Positions 1 through 11,811 are shown, numbered from the stretch's first letter. The stretch: DNA of 64,000 nt from Silene conica (GCA_029255685.2 CM055320.2:14060614-14124613), one strand, 5' to 3'. Program-made: numbers and translations. Notes: a model not told the origin generated them from the sequence alone.

Positions 1-2
1 TT

Positions 3-2341
3 GCAGAGAGAAGGAATCGTACCTTACTTGATATGGTTAGGTCAATGATGGCTCAAGCCAACCTACCAATTAGTTATTGGGGAGATGCGTTGCTTACGGC
101 AACATACATTCTCAACCGCGTGCCAAGTAAAAGTGTACCTCTCACACCATATGAGTTATGGTATGAGAGAAAGCCCTTTTTGGATCATTTACGCCCATGG
201 GGTTCGGCAGGCTATGTGCATAACCCGACCCATAAACATGGCAAGCTTGGTCCAAGAGCCACCAAAATGGTGTTCATAGATATCCTGAGCATTCTAAGGG
301 ATATGTGATGTATGGTGAGCACCCAAATGGTGGCATGACCGAGATTGATTCTCGTAATGTCACTTTCCTTGAGGATGAGTTCCCAAGTATTGGTGAAATT
401 AACAAAGATCTCGAGTTGTATGAGTTACAACAACCATCTCTAGGTGAAGAGGGGGAATTTAGAACTTTCGAAGTCACCGGAGATAGTGAAAATCCGTCTA
501 GTGTGAATAATGGGAATAGTCCCGCAATTCAAGAAGTTGGGAATTTACCTTCTAGTGAAGATCCACTTGAAATTGAGGTAAGTCCTCAACCATCAAGTGT
601 AGAACATGAGATTAGTTCTCAAGTCCAAGATCCCATTTCTTTGGAAGATAGTGGGAGAGATTCTTCACTTAATGGTGTGGAACGTAAGAGTGAACAAGGG
701 AGAGTTCCTCGACGATATTTCAATATCGAAAAACGAGTAAAAGAAGCTCTCATTTGTGCTATTACAGAGATCGATGAACCTAGTTCTTTTAGAGAAGCTA
801 TGGAATCACCAAATAGTCAAGAGTGGATGGATGCTATGAAGGATGAGATGGACTCTATGACAAGGAATGGAGTTTGGGAACTTGTTGACCTTCCTTCTAG
901 ACGTAAGTCAATTGGGAACAAATGGGTTTTCAAAGTTAAGCGTAAAGCGGATGGGTCAATTGATAAGTTCAAAGCCCGATTGGTAGCGAAAGGTTTTACC
1001 CAAATTCAGGGTATAGACTATGATGAGACATTTTCTCCTGTGGTGAGACTTGCCTCTATTCGCCTCCTACTAGCTCTAGTTGCCCATTTGGACTTGGAGT
1101 TGTTCCAAATGGACGTAAAGACTGCTTTCCTCAATGGGACACTTGAGGAAGAGATCTATATGGATCAACCTATTGGGTTCGTCTCAAAAGGTGAAGATGA
1201 CAAAGTGTGTCGTCTTAAAAGATCTATATATGGTCTCAAACAGTCTTCTAGGCGATGGTATTTCACATTCCATGAGGCTATAACTGAGTTTGGCTTCTAT
1301 ATGGTGGATGAAGATCATTGTGTGTATGTCAACAAAACTGCAAAAGGGATTGTGTTTCTCTCGTTATATGTTGATGATATACTGCTAGCTGGTGACAACT
1401 TGGAGATGATTAATGCCGCTAAGCAATGGCTATCCTCTGTCTTTGAGATGAAGGATATGGGAGAAGCTAGGTATGTCCTAGGTGTAGAAATTATGCGAGA
1501 TCGTTCTAAGAAACTCCTTGGTTTGTCTCAAGAGTCATATATTAAAAACGTGTTGGAACGATTCAATATGCATAATTCCAAACCCATTGACACTCCAGTT
1601 GAAAAGGGTAAAACTCTAAGCCTTGATCAATGCCCTAAAATAGATTCAGAAAAGAAGCAAATGAGCAAAGTTCCATATGCCAATGCGATTGGTAGTTTGA
1701 TGTACGCCATGTTGTGTACACGGCCGGACATCTGCTATGCGGTTGGCTTGGTGAGTCGTTTCCAAAGCAACCCGGGACCTGCGCACTGGCAAGGAGTAAA
1801 GAGGATTATGCGTTATCTTCGTGGCACAAGTGATTTAGTCCTCTGTTTTCATGGTGGAGATTTGAGGCTAAAGGGTTATTCAGATGCCGATTGGGGTGGT
1901 GATTTAGATGAGTCTAAATCAACCTCAGGATATGCTTTTATCCTTGGTGGAGGTGCAATATCCTGGTGCAGTAAGAAGCAAGATTGTATTGCTTTGTCAA
2001 CTATGGAAGCAGAGTATGTCGCTGCTAGCCTTGCCGTTCAAGAGGCAATGTGGTTGAGGTGTTTTCTTCAGGATCTGAAACTTACTCCTAAAGTTGATGA
2101 ACCTGTTGAAATGTTTTGTGACAATACTGCTGCTATCCAATTTGCCTAGGATCCGAAATTTCATAGGAAGACCAAACATATTAAGAGGCGTTATCATTTT
2201 GTTCGAGACGCCATAAAGAATAAAGAGATAGCCATTAAGTATATATCGACTAATAAGATGATAGCTGATCCGTTAACTAAACCTATTGCGAGAGATGTGT
2301 TCCGAACCCATGTAAGAAGCTTAGGTTTGCAAAGGTTTTAG
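3..2341 (+). pseudogene. Ty1-copia pol fragment: integrase C-terminus, reverse transcriptase, RNase H
   Basis: The window opens inside a copia polyprotein. Bases 3-278 encode the end of integrase (SYWGDALLTATYILNRVPSK). A one-base deletion near 279 shifts the frame, and the reading frame resumes at about 281 and runs open to 2149. RT motifs are KARLVAKGF, the QMDVKTAFLNG block and the catalytic YVDDIL. RNase H shows the DADWGG and STMEAEYVAAS blocks. A TAG at 2147-2149 interrupts RNase H, which then continues in frame to a natural-looking stop at 2339-2341. Gag, protease and the 5' LTR lie outside the window. The order integrase before RT identifies copia rather than gypsy. The lineage within copia is not assigned. 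Confidence 0.95.
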
Positions 2342-3386
2342 TTTTTTAGCTTGTAATCGTATTTAATGTTTTTTCTTTGGCATGTATTAGATAATGGATT
2401 TATATTAAGCATTATGGAATAAAATTTGTTTTTCTTCTACAAAATGTTTATAAGTATATGTTGCATGTTAAGGCACGTTAGAGATGTCACCAAGCTATAT
2501 GATGCCTAGTCACACAGGTAATCGCCTTGACACTAGTGGAGTATCAAGATAAGACTGAGTCATATTGACACTTTGTGTGTTGGAAGGAGGGATATATACT
2601 TGTGCAGTATAAGTAGTCCATTGACTCGTTACATAGTCGCCTTAGTAAGTCTAAGACGAGACTCTAAAAGAGTTGAGTATGGAATACATGTCTTTCATAC
2701 TAAGCTTATGAAACCGAATCTAGAGTGGAGGATTGAGCATTGAGTATGTTAATCAGGCGACTCGGGTTAGATACTTGTGTAGTATCTAGTTTTAGATTTG
2801 CACAACATAGAAGAGTGGCATGCCCACCGTAGTGGGAGCTATGTTGTGACGCATATATCATACTATGTGTGTTTTGTCGACCGTAAGGAGTGACAGATGA
2901 ATCCCTAATCTGTTACTGTGTGAACCCTATTTTTGGTACGAAGCCCTTCGACTTTGAGCTGTGAGATGAAATTGAGATTTGATGTTGCTACTTTAGCGTG
3001 ATTTCGAAGAATCATAAGGTTGTTGGTTCAACGGGTCATGTTAGGAAAGCAGTCAAATTAAGATGGATTTTCATTAGTGTCTTAGGAATGGTCAATTCAA
3101 CTACACCATGTTAAGCCCGGCCGGCAGTTATATTGTGTATATAACTACATAACATGTTATAGCATAAAGGGATAGTGTATGCTGCGGTGTTGTTTTGAAT
3201 GATCTAGGGAATCGTTATTATGAAAGTGTTATGTTAGTTTGATGGTGGCTTAATATAACACTACTTGTTACATATTGGCCGCACGCCCCATTTTCCTGTA
3301 TGAGATGTAATTGATAGTTTTGTTATAAGCTTGGCTGTGTGACCAAGTGGGAGGATAGACTCGGTTATGTGGCCGAGTGGGAGTAT
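2342..3386 (+). other. 3' untranslated region of the copia element, ending in a polypurine tract
   Basis: About 1 kb without a credible ORF follows the pol stop. It ends in a purine-rich block GAGTGGGAG (3375-3383), which occurs in two nearby variants (AAGTGGGAGG at 3349 and GAGTGGGAG), as expected for a polypurine tract directly before the 3' LTR. Confidence 0.6.
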
Positions 3387-3754
3387 TGAAATTCAAAACG
3401 GCCAGAATATTCAAAGAAATATTTTGTGAATAATTACACATAACTACTGTAATTAAGGTGAAATAATATGTCATTAAATCAGTTTTAATGACAATTATTT
3501 CTCCCTTATTCTCCCTGTAACAGCTGTTTTGAGCTATTATAAATAGTGGGTGTATTGTGAGTATACCAATACAGCAAAATACAGTAACATACAATCACAT
3601 AAAAGTCACCATTGTTAGAGAGCTTTTGGAACTTGGGGTGTGAACTATTACCGAGACTCTAGTAGTCGTCGGAACCGGATCTCGAGGACAGAAAGTCGGC
3701 ACGTCGATCTTCCGTACCTATTCCGCTTACAAGGTACACATATTCTTACACAAC
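3387..3754 (+). repeat. Probable 3' LTR of the copia element
   Basis: It starts TGAAATTC directly after the polypurine tract and contains a TATA-like TATAAATA near 3538 followed by a plausible transcript start. The right end is placed at a CA near 3754 only by analogy. No partner LTR is in the window, so neither the ends nor a target duplication can be confirmed. Confidence 0.5.
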
Positions 3755-5547
3755 CAATATAAATAATTCAATATAACCAAAAGTCTTAACGTGCAAGATA
3801 GTAACAAATCGTAACGGTTTAATAAGAGTGTACGGATAAGCGTTTCCCTTACCTTACGAGCGATTAATGGTTAGAGAGCCTCTTCTACGAATCCCGACTA
3901 TACAATATATATTTAAAACTATAGTTACTTATATGTTCGATCATTACATAGCTACTTGTCATCAATTATGCAATATCTTCTATTTTTCTCGGTTTTATAG
4001 ATTCGAAGCATAAACTTTAAATCATCGTATCTCCTTCGTTACTTAACTTTTTAAGGTGAGATCAGTGGGGTTTGGTTGCTTAGTGAGTTCTCTAACGTTA
4101 TTGTCTTGATGGTCAAAGTCTAAAAACGTCTTTAAAAGGTCCAAATCTACAGTTTAATAAAGTTGGTCCAAAGATGAGTCTTAAAACGTTATGGGATGGT
4201 AAATACTCTTAACCTGTTGAAACTCGTCGAAACGAAAGCCATATAAACTTTAAATTCATTAAAATTTAACATGTGAAAATATGGGTCACTGATTATTTTT
4301 ATAAGTATAACAAAATTACCCTTTTATGGAAATAAGTTTTTAACAAGTAAGACTAATTAAAACGTTTTTCCAAAACACAACAGTAACTTGTAAAAATCAT
4401 AATAAATTCAAAACATCATATTTTTGTGCATGGTTGGCTTTATTGGATTTCTTTATGAGTCTACCACATATTGGTAACCGTGCATGTTGTCTCAAAAATG
4501 GGTTTATCAGATCTAAAAACTCGTTTCAAAACCAATGGTCAGAAACTGAGTCATAAAATGTTTTATATCATAAATCCTTCTTAACAAATCAAAACGAGTT
4601 GATTCAAAGCCTATTATCATCTAGACTCATATTAGTTTAACATATTAAAAGATGAGACACTGATTCATTTTATAAATATGGTTTGATAACTCTTTAAGTT
4701 AGATCTAGTGTCTCGGATAAACAGAATTCATGCTGTAGTATATGATTTTTCATTTACAAACGATGCATGCAAAAGCTACGAATTTTTGTGAGCATACTCA
4801 TGATAACAAAGACAACATCATATATTTTTTTTCACCTGAAAATATCAACTTTAACTTGTGATTTCAGACCTACCACATGCATGCTACGTTTTTGACAAAT
4901 TAGTGGTTTTAACTAAATTCAATCCTTTGCATGCATGGTTGTAGATTCATATATTCAAGTTTAGATGTTAAGTGATATGTGAATGCATGTTAAAAGTTTA
5001 TACAATTAGATTTGAAGGGTTCATAAGAGCTTACTTAGTGTATAACTTCAAGTAATGGCAAGTTCTTCCTTCCCTACAACCCTTTTCTTCTTCTCCTTCT
5101 TATTCTCTCTTCCTTACTTTATCCTCTCACTAAGTTTTGTGTAAAATATGGTTTGTAATCTGAATATTTGTTTTTAGGAGGGATGGAGAAGGTGTTCTAT
5201 TAATTGGTGTGTTGAAAATTGAAAAAGAGAGGATATGGGGAAGGGGGTGGCGTCACATATGGGGGACAAAGGGGAAAGGGAATCTTCCCATGCATTGGCC
5301 AAATGTCTAGGCATGCATTGGTCTACATGTCTAGACATGCATTGGTCCATTTGTCTAGAGTGTACGATTAACGATTACGTGACGGAAAAAAATGCATGCG
5401 ACGGTTTTACGTGTCTCTATTAAGCGATACTTATATTGTCAATAAATTTCCCATTTTATTTTATTGATGGATTTTACGGGTATTACAGTTTTTATCTGAT
5501 ATATTAGATTCACATCAGATTTTTATCAAATCTGTTTTAGATATGAT
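3755..5547. other. Intergenic, no gene seen
   Basis: AT-rich sequence with no supported gene. A short tandem repeat of about 28-30 bp built on GCATGCATTGG and TGTCTAG lies at 5285-5360 and creates a spurious 62-codon ORF. The right edge (about 5500-5547) belongs to the CATCAGATTTTTAT repeat tract that resumes after the following LTR. Confidence 0.6.
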
Positions 5548-6559
5548 TGTAACACCCCGTATTTTATAATAATATTTTATTATAAAAGTATTTTATTTAA
5601 TTAATTATTTCGAAGCTTATTAATGGATTTTGGAAATATATATTTATAGCTTTCGTTTTCTATTTTATTATTTCCTCGTTTTGATCTACTTTTGGACGGG
5701 TTAAAATATCCGTGCACAATTTTACTATTTTAATTTAATTATTTTTCTTATATAAGTTCTCTAAGCGTTTTAATATGGTCAAATCCAATTTGTAATCAGA
5801 TAATCCATTTTATAAGTTAATGGACCCAAAACCCATTAGTTAATCCCCTTATAAATAGAATTTAACCTAGCAAGCAACTAGCTTAATTATTTTATTTGGT
5901 GCGTAAGCTTCACCGCACGTAATCTTCTTCTTTTCTCTTTTTCGTCTGTTTTCTCTTCCTTTTCTCTCTTTGACTTCATTGTTATATATCTTTTCTTCTC
6001 ACAAATTCAAAGATAAATTATATTTTCACAATCATGGCTCTTACCTCTACAATATATTCTATATTCAAAATATTTTATTGGGAATTATTTGTATGAACCT
6101 TTATACCTACGTTTTGGGTCTCATGTTTTGTGAGTAAAGAAGAAAATCTTCTTTCCTTTGGAGTCTTCGAAAGAGTGATGGTTTGGTACAATTTCTATCA
6201 TAAGGATTTGGATTTACGCTTTCTTTAAAGTTGCCTTTTGGGGTTATTGACACGTGTTGGAGACAAGACTTGGATAGTCGTATTCTTTATGGACATTATC
6301 ATTAATTGCTAAAAAGGTAACTAGGTGTTTCTCTTTTAATTGTGTTTATGCCAATTGATGTAATTAATATGATTTAATAATTGTTTGTATGATTAGTACA
6401 TGTTTGATTGTTTATTGTCATGAATTAATTGTGTTTCATATATTTATGTATGTGTTATTATCGTAATTATGGATTAAAGTGTGTTGATGATTCGTTATGG
6501 GTGTCGTGTGCGCAACTAGGGTTCGCGGGGAAAACCCTAAATGGCGGCAAGGCTAACGG

Positions 6560-6905
6560 CCAAAAGCGTTGCTCAAGGTTATAGTTGAAGTATGTGTAAC
6601 CTTGAAAACATGATTCAAGGTTATAGCTGAAACTAGTACAATCTTCAGTATTACTCAAAGTTATAGCTGAACGAGGTATAACCTTGAAAGTATAAATCAA
6701 GGTTATAGCTGATGTTAATATAACTTTGAGTTGTGAATTAAAGTTATAGCTGAATTTAATATAACTTTGAGTTGCGAGTTAAAGTTACAGCTGAAGTTAA
6801 TATTAAGGTTACTATAATCTCAAGTCCTATATGGAAGTTATAGTTGAGGTTAGTATAACCTCAGATTCATTACTTATGTTATAGTTAAAGTTACTATAAC
6901 TTTGG
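6560..6905 (+). repeat. Minisatellite inside the solo LTR, unit about 36-40 bp
   Basis: At least eight diverged direct copies of a unit built on CAAGGTTATAGCTGAA, with later units drifting to TAAAGTTATAGCTGAA. Confidence 0.8.
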
Positions 6906-7237
6906 TTGTTCATACTTGTTTCAGATGTTGAGTTGTGTTCAGTGATTGTATATTATTGTGTTTGCATATGTCGTTGGATATTTCTATGCATTTGCATTAG
7001 GACAGTCTGTTATGATGTTCTACTGGTTTGAGTCGTGATGTTATGCACGCATGTAGTACAGTCAGTTATATTTTAAATAGATGACGGTAGTATCAGTTAT
7101 ATATTATCGAAATGAACTAACGCCACCCATTGATGTGGGATTTATTTTGGTCTATGTTCTGGGGTGGCCAGAGTCGTCAGTTATACGTTCTGGGTCCCGA
7201 GTGTTGTTCGGTGTACAGTTATTGCATCGAGAGGTCT

Positions 7238-7405
7238 GACCAGGTCTTAGGCATATAGGCAGTGGTGATACGCTATACATAGTACCGTGGAGGCAGTGGT
7301 GATACGCTCCACACCGATGGGGGCAGTGGTGATATGCTCTGTCAGTCAGAGGCAGTGGTGATATGCTTTGACAAGTTAGAGGCAGTGGTGATACGCTCTA
7401 ACGGG
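7238..7405 (+). repeat. Minisatellite inside the solo LTR, core GGCAGTGGTGATACGCT
   Basis: Five direct copies of GGCAGTGGTGATA(C/T)GCT spaced about 35-38 bp apart, with variable linkers. Confidence 0.85.
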
Positions 7406-8139
7406 CGTTCGCTCTATTCGCTATGCTTTGATGATAGTTTTGTGTCTTCTATTGCAATGGATTGTGTGTTACCATATTCGCTATACTTTATTGCTAGCAT
7501 TGTGCCTTATGTTACTATGAGTCGTGAGTTACTTGGGTTGTAAGTGTTCATGGTCTAGTGGTCGCATATGGTCTAGGTTCATTTGGTTTCATTTGTCTGG
7601 TGTTGAGAATATCATGGTATGGTAAGTTTGCTTTCATGTTATGTCATGTTTATATCCTCACATGATTAACGTATATGTCTTCAAATGGTGGTGAGTTTGA
7701 ATGGACTTTCATGAGTATAGATGATCTTGCATGTTTACTGGTTTTACATTTCACTTGTTAATAATTGTTGGTTACATTCATTTGTTTTAAACATGACTGA
7801 GAGAGCATCTAGTTACTCCCGACTGTTTGTCGACCCCCCCCCCCCCTTCTCAGGTTGTTCAAGTTGTTGCTGTTTGGTTGATGCTTGCTTTGGGAATGTG
7901 CGAAGCGAATTTAATAATTCATTCAGAGTTGTTTTATGTTTGGGAACCCTTGAACAATGTACTAGTTTGTTTTAGTTTAGTATCAATCCGGATTTGGGTA
8001 GGGTGTTTCCGCCACCTTAACCCAGTTATCATTGAGTTACACTATGATATTCATTTATATTATGTTTTTCCTTTATTGTATAATCCGGGTTGTTATATTG
8101 TACATTAGTATTAAATATTAAATATTATTAAACCATATA

Positions 8140-8365
8140 AAATATTACAGTTTTATCTAATATTTTACATTCACATCAGATTTTTATAAAATCTGTTTTA
8201 AATATGATATTGTACATCAGATTTTTAGTAAATCTATTACTTTACATATTTTCCAACCATGTTCTTTAGATTCACGTCAGATTTTCATAAAATCTATTTT
8301 AAATATGATATTGTACATCAGATTTTTAGAAATTCTGTTATTTTACATATTTTCCAACCATGTTC
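8140..8365 (+). repeat. Tandem repeat, unit about 102 bp
   Basis: Two full diverged units begin near 8172 and 8274 (CACATCAGATTTTTATAAAA and CACGTCAGATTTTCATAAAA), each containing ATTGTACATCAGATTTTTAG and ending TTTTCCAACCATG. A partial unit lies left of the solo LTR at 5500-5547, so the LTR inserted into this array. Confidence 0.8.
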
Positions 8366-8574
8366 TCTACTAACATACACTCATATCTCCACTACCACCA
8401 TTTTCTCCCACTATTCAAAAACCACCACTACGTACTGACAACACATTTCTTATTCACAAATTATTACCACTATAAATACAATTTATACTTTTAATTTAAA
8501 GTATCAAAATCATATATCAAACAAAATATTGCACCACAAAAACTAAGGTTGATTTTAGAAATCAAAAAATCATA

Positions 8575-8733
8575 TTGCACGAGCCAACCAAGAAAATGGT
8601 CGCGGATATTCGCGTGGGAGTTTGTCATGCATATATCGAGGCTAGGGTCGTTCATCTATGGAAGGTTGATAACTACAAAAATTCAGGAAAGAGAGATTAT
8701 CATAGCATAAAAATGCTATTAGTTGATGAAAAT
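8575..8733 (+). pseudogene. RPA-like (replication protein A) exon of a Helitron, first part
   Basis: The reading frame gives DIRVGVCHAYIEARVVHLWK and then DYHSIKMLLVDEN, the pattern of the OB-fold N-terminus in plant RPA70-like proteins that travel with Helitrons. The exon ends exactly at a good splice donor, AAT|GTAAGT (8733/8734), in phase 0. Within 40 bases a (TA)n tract begins and foreign elements follow for 18.5 kb. The matching continuation lies at 27352, starting with an acceptor in the same phase, so both pieces are read as one gene split within its intron. Seen: frame, donor and acceptor. Inferred: family and original continuity. Confidence 0.65.
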
Positions 8734-9089
8734 GTAAGTATTAAACAAAAACAACTATTTACTTGATCTAATTAATATATATATAGAGTCAAGATCCGGT
8801 GAGAACGAACATTCGGTGAGAACGGTGAGAATGAATATAAACCATAAGATTGAAAACAATCTAACGGCTGGAATAAAACAAAACACAAATCACAAACATT
8901 AACCAGACATTACAAACCCATTAATAACGACACACTTACCAACCATTAACAAAACACTATCACAGTGGCATCATTCATCCTCATCAAACACCATCACAGA
9001 TCCGGCAACAAGAACTCATCAAGATATCAACCTCCGACATAAAAAAAGTTATTGAAAGGGCGATGCTGCCGAGAAGACCACCATCGCCG

Positions 9090-9353
9090 TCACCCCTATC
9101 CCGCATTCACGATTTGACGGAATTTGACGAGGCAAAGAGGAGCTGCAGGAGGCGTCTGGTCGGGCACAACGAGAGGCGCAGGAAAACCTCGTCTGAACAG
9201 CAACGAGAAGCAGGGCCGTCATCGAGTCGAACAAATGCGACTAACCCACAATGTAGACCAGCTGATAATGTGTCCAATAATGTTCAAATGACTACCACCT
9301 ACCCTCGGCCTGCAGCGACGCCTACTAATTACCAGCATTACGAGATCCGATGA
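9090..9353 (+). pseudogene. Captured SPL (SBP-box transcription factor) exon fragment
   Basis: The frame reads [18 protein letters not shown] and then VGHNERRRK, the C-terminal part of the SBP DNA-binding domain: the end of the second zinc finger and the overlapping bipartite nuclear signal. This matches the second exon of SPL genes. The first exon, with zinc finger 1 and most of finger 2, is absent, and sequence before about 9090 is not SBP-like. The frame continues to a stop at 9351-9353, about 60 residues after the domain, giving a short protein in the style of the small SPL3/4/5 class. A miR156-like site follows 22 bases later. The fragment sits inside a TA-flanked transposon and cannot bind DNA as a full SBP domain. 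Confidence 0.85.
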
Positions 9354-9375
9354 GCAAGTCGGTCTCTGCTCGTTA

Positions 9376-9395
9376 CCGCTCCCTCTCTTCTGTCA
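9376..9395 (+). promoter_or_regulatory. miR156-like target site downstream of the captured SPL exon
   Basis: CCGCTCCCTCTCTTCTGTCA matches the known miR156 target consensus of SPL genes at 17 of 20 positions by eye, with the 3' block CTCTCTTCTGTCA (complementary to the miRNA seed and cleavage region) perfect. It lies just after the stop codon, the position used by small SPL genes whose site is in the 3' UTR. Whether it is transcribed or cleaved is unknown. Confidence 0.75.
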
Positions 9396-9732
9396 CTCGA
9401 TCGATATTAGTCTGTAATGATTACTTAATTAATCTAGTTAGCATTAATTATGGCATAGATACACAAAATTTGTCATCGGTACATCAAAAATTATCTTTGT
9501 TATTTTCCAATCTATTTCAATGTATATACACAAATCTTTGATGTATCTAGCAAGTATTTCAATGTATCTACACTAATTTTTGATATATCTAACAAGTATT
9601 TCAATGTATCTAACATATATACACAAAATTATTTATTAAATACATCAAAATTGGTCTGAGATACATCAGAATTGCTTTAAGATACATACACATCAAAATT
9701 GCTCTGGCCTTTAATTTGTTGATGAATCGGAT

Positions 9733-10690
9733 TGTAACACCCCCATTTATTTAAGGGCCTGTACCAGGACTCCCTAGATAAATAAGGATGTTACCATCTC
9801 GGTTTCCCGAGGCAGTGATACAAAGGAAGATAAACAGTACTTTAAATTGATAAAGTTAACTCAAAGGACGAGTTTATACAACTGAATAAAAACATACTGT
9901 CTTGATAAAACAAAAGTACAACTCAAAAGCAACTACTATGGTGATCTAGACTCTAGGCAGGTCCGGATCCAAGCTTCTCTCTTCCCCTAGCTCCCATAGT
10001 CTCAACACCTGTCAATCTGCTCCCCAATAATTGGTTCATCACAGGTGATCACGAATACACGGGGTCAACCACAAGGTTGAGTAGAGAAAACTGTAAACAA
10101 ACCACATTACTATAAATAGAAAGTCGAACTTCTCCACTCCGAATCACAAGACCCATAATTCTCCACACCAATCACAGACCCTTTATCTCCGCACCAATCA
10201 TAGACCCTTTATCTCCGCACCAATCACAGACCCTTTTATCTCCGCACCACATATCGTATCACGGGATATATAATCAAATATCATAATATACCAACCAAGA
10301 ATATAAAACAATCATGGTTATCATCAATAACAACAGAGTAATCATTATAATATACACCGTATTTCCCCTACCTCGTAACTGCAGAAGAAAATGGCAAAAT
10401 GCACAACCGCTCTTAAAAGTGCTCCACACGAAAACTTCCACCTAAAAGTATATTATTTAATCAATAAACTCCCTACATCTCGTAATATACGTACACATTC
10501 TATTTATAGAAACCTCCTATACTTAGAAAGTTTCCTAACAACCAAGGTTACCCAAAATAGTAACCTTCCATATATGGCAACTTTCCAAATATAGAAACTT
10601 TCTAAATATATCATCCAGTAACACAAGACTTCCAAATTAGGTAAACTTCTAACCATGGCAACTAAATTTTGAATTTCAAAGCATACAAAA
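9733..10690 (-). mobile_element. Gypsy-type LTR fragment, reverse orientation
   Basis: It begins TGTAACACCCCCATTTATTT on the plus strand. It aligns by eye, in reverse complement, with the right end of the LTR finishing at 49961: shared blocks include ATCTCGGTTTCCCGAGG against ATCTCGGAAACACCGAGG, and ACACGGGGTCAACC against ACACTGTCAACC followed by a shared GGTTGAGTA. The other edge is unclear and is placed just before a SINE-like sequence. Confidence 0.6.
10138..10250 (+). repeat. Minisatellite, unit about 31 bp
   Basis: Four direct copies containing CACCAATCACAGACCC and TTTATCTCCG, nearly identical, inside the reverse LTR fragment. Confidence 0.85.
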
Positions 10691-10702
10691 CCTTCCCATA
10701 AG

Positions 10703-10781
10703 TCATTGTGGTCTGTTGGTTAAGTAGTTTGTCTTTGATACCCAGGGTCGTGAGTTCGATACCTATTCATGACAGTTTGTG
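10703..10781 (+). repeat. tRNA-derived SINE-like head fragment
   Basis: A box-A-like GTGGTCTGTTGGTTAAG (10708-10724) and a box-B-like GAGTTCGATACC (10752-10763) have pol III promoter spacing. No tRNA cloverleaf or acceptor stem is apparent. It stops exactly where the TRIM begins. Confidence 0.45.
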
Positions 10782-11335
10782 TGTAACACCCCAAGAGTAT
10801 TAGAGAAAAGTTGTCCCACATCGGTAGAATGTGAGGCTTGTGATATGTTTATAATAGCACCCACCCACCACTTAGTAACAAGGCCTTGTGCTTTTGGGCT
10901 TAAGTGAGGACAAATAACGGGCCCAAAAGTGCACACTCATCTTATTGGGTTTGTGTTACGACCGTGGTGGGTCGGGTTGTTACAAATGGTATCAGAGCGA
11001 CCCTGCGACCGTGTGGTGAGCCTGTGGTTGGGAGTACCCGGGTCACACACCTAGCGGGGGAGGATTCTGGCCCTGGTTGTGGTCAAGTTTGAGGCACAAC
11101 GAGGACGTTGTCTTCTTTAAGTGGGGGGAGTTTGTAACACTCCAAGAGTATTAGAGAAAAGTTGTCCCACATCGGTAGAATGTGAGGCTTGTGATATGTT
11201 TATAATAGCACCCACCCACCACTTAGTAACAAGGCCTTGTGCTTTTGGGCTTAAGTGAGGACAAATAACGGGCCCAAAAGTGCACACTCATCTTATTGGG
11301 TTTGTGTTACGACCGTGGTGGGTCGGGTTGTTACA
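10782..11335 (+). mobile_element. Complete TRIM (terminal-repeat retrotransposon in miniature), 554 bp
   Basis: Two 203-bp LTRs (10782-10984 and 11133-11335) run from TGTAACAC to GGTTGTTACA and differ at one base (CCCC against CTCC near the start). Two bases after the 5' LTR is a perfect tRNA-Met primer-binding site, TGGTATCAGAGC (10987-10998). A polypurine tract AAGTGGGGGGAG (11119-11130) sits just before the 3' LTR. The 148-bp internal region has no coding capacity, which is typical of TRIMs, so movement would need proteins from another element. The near-identical LTRs indicate a recent insertion. The expected 5-bp target duplication is absent (TTGTG on the left, CTGAT on the right). Confidence 0.95.
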
Positions 11336-11811
11336 CTGATGATGGTGCGGGAGAAAGTAAAGGTGGAGGTGATGAGGAGATTTTTAATCGTTGAAATGTA
11401 ACTTTGTTTGTCGAGGATACTGTCGGAGCACCGATGGCAAACGAGAATAGTAATTGGATCCGTGAAAGAGGATAATCGTGTGATAAGTTAATGGAATTGA
11501 TGTATTTAATTGATGAGATTAATGTCGAAACTCAAATTACATGGGTTCTTGTTAACTGAAATGGTTATCAACGGTGATGAAATGAAAATTTGTAGAGAAA
11601 TTGGAATTGTCTTGATTAATTTACATTGGGGATTGAAGTTGCAGTAAAAACGAGTAAACCAAAGAACATGGGCCTAATGGATACATTATTAATGGGCTTA
11701 ATTCAATGGGTAATTTTAATTTTAATCTCGACCTTTCATATTAGTCTAATCTAATGGTAGATATACGTTCTCACCGTTCTCACTGAATAGTCGTTCTCAC
11801 TCGATCCTAAA

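Larger units (their letters stand above)
5548..8097 (+). mobile_element. Solo LTR of a Ty3-gypsy-like element
   Basis: It begins TGTAACACCCCGTATTTT and ends near CCGGGTTGTTATA, the usual terminal pattern of long plant gypsy LTRs (TGTAACACCC to GGGTTGTTACA, here with a C to T near the end). It is about 2.55 kb with no internal coding domain. It interrupts a tandem array whose units flank both sides (ATCTGTTTTAGATATGAT on the left, ATCTGTTTTAAATATGATAT on the right). No clean 5-bp duplication is visible, so the right edge is uncertain by a few bases. ORFs inside it look like chance. Confidence 0.65.

Noticed and set aside
5410-5440. TCTCTATTAAGCGATACTTA as the 5' end of the RPA/helicase Helitron
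   Set aside because: It is preceded by G rather than A, and nothing else ties it to the 27889 terminus, so the 5' end remains unlocated.
6560-7405. CRISPR-like regularly spaced repeats
   Set aside because: Units are imperfect, spacers are repetitive and AT-rich, and the context is a plant LTR. They are minisatellites.
7721-8108. Two overlapping ORFs of 84 and 93 codons
   Set aside because: They lie in the solo LTR across a 14-base C-run, in different frames, with no domain or codon bias.
9049-9234. 61-codon minus-strand ORF
   Set aside because: It is the antisense shadow of the captured SPL exon.
10703-10781. Possible tRNA gene (also 47287-47400)
   Set aside because: Box A and box B-like sequences are present but no acceptor or D/T stem pairing is evident. 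SINE-type is more likely.
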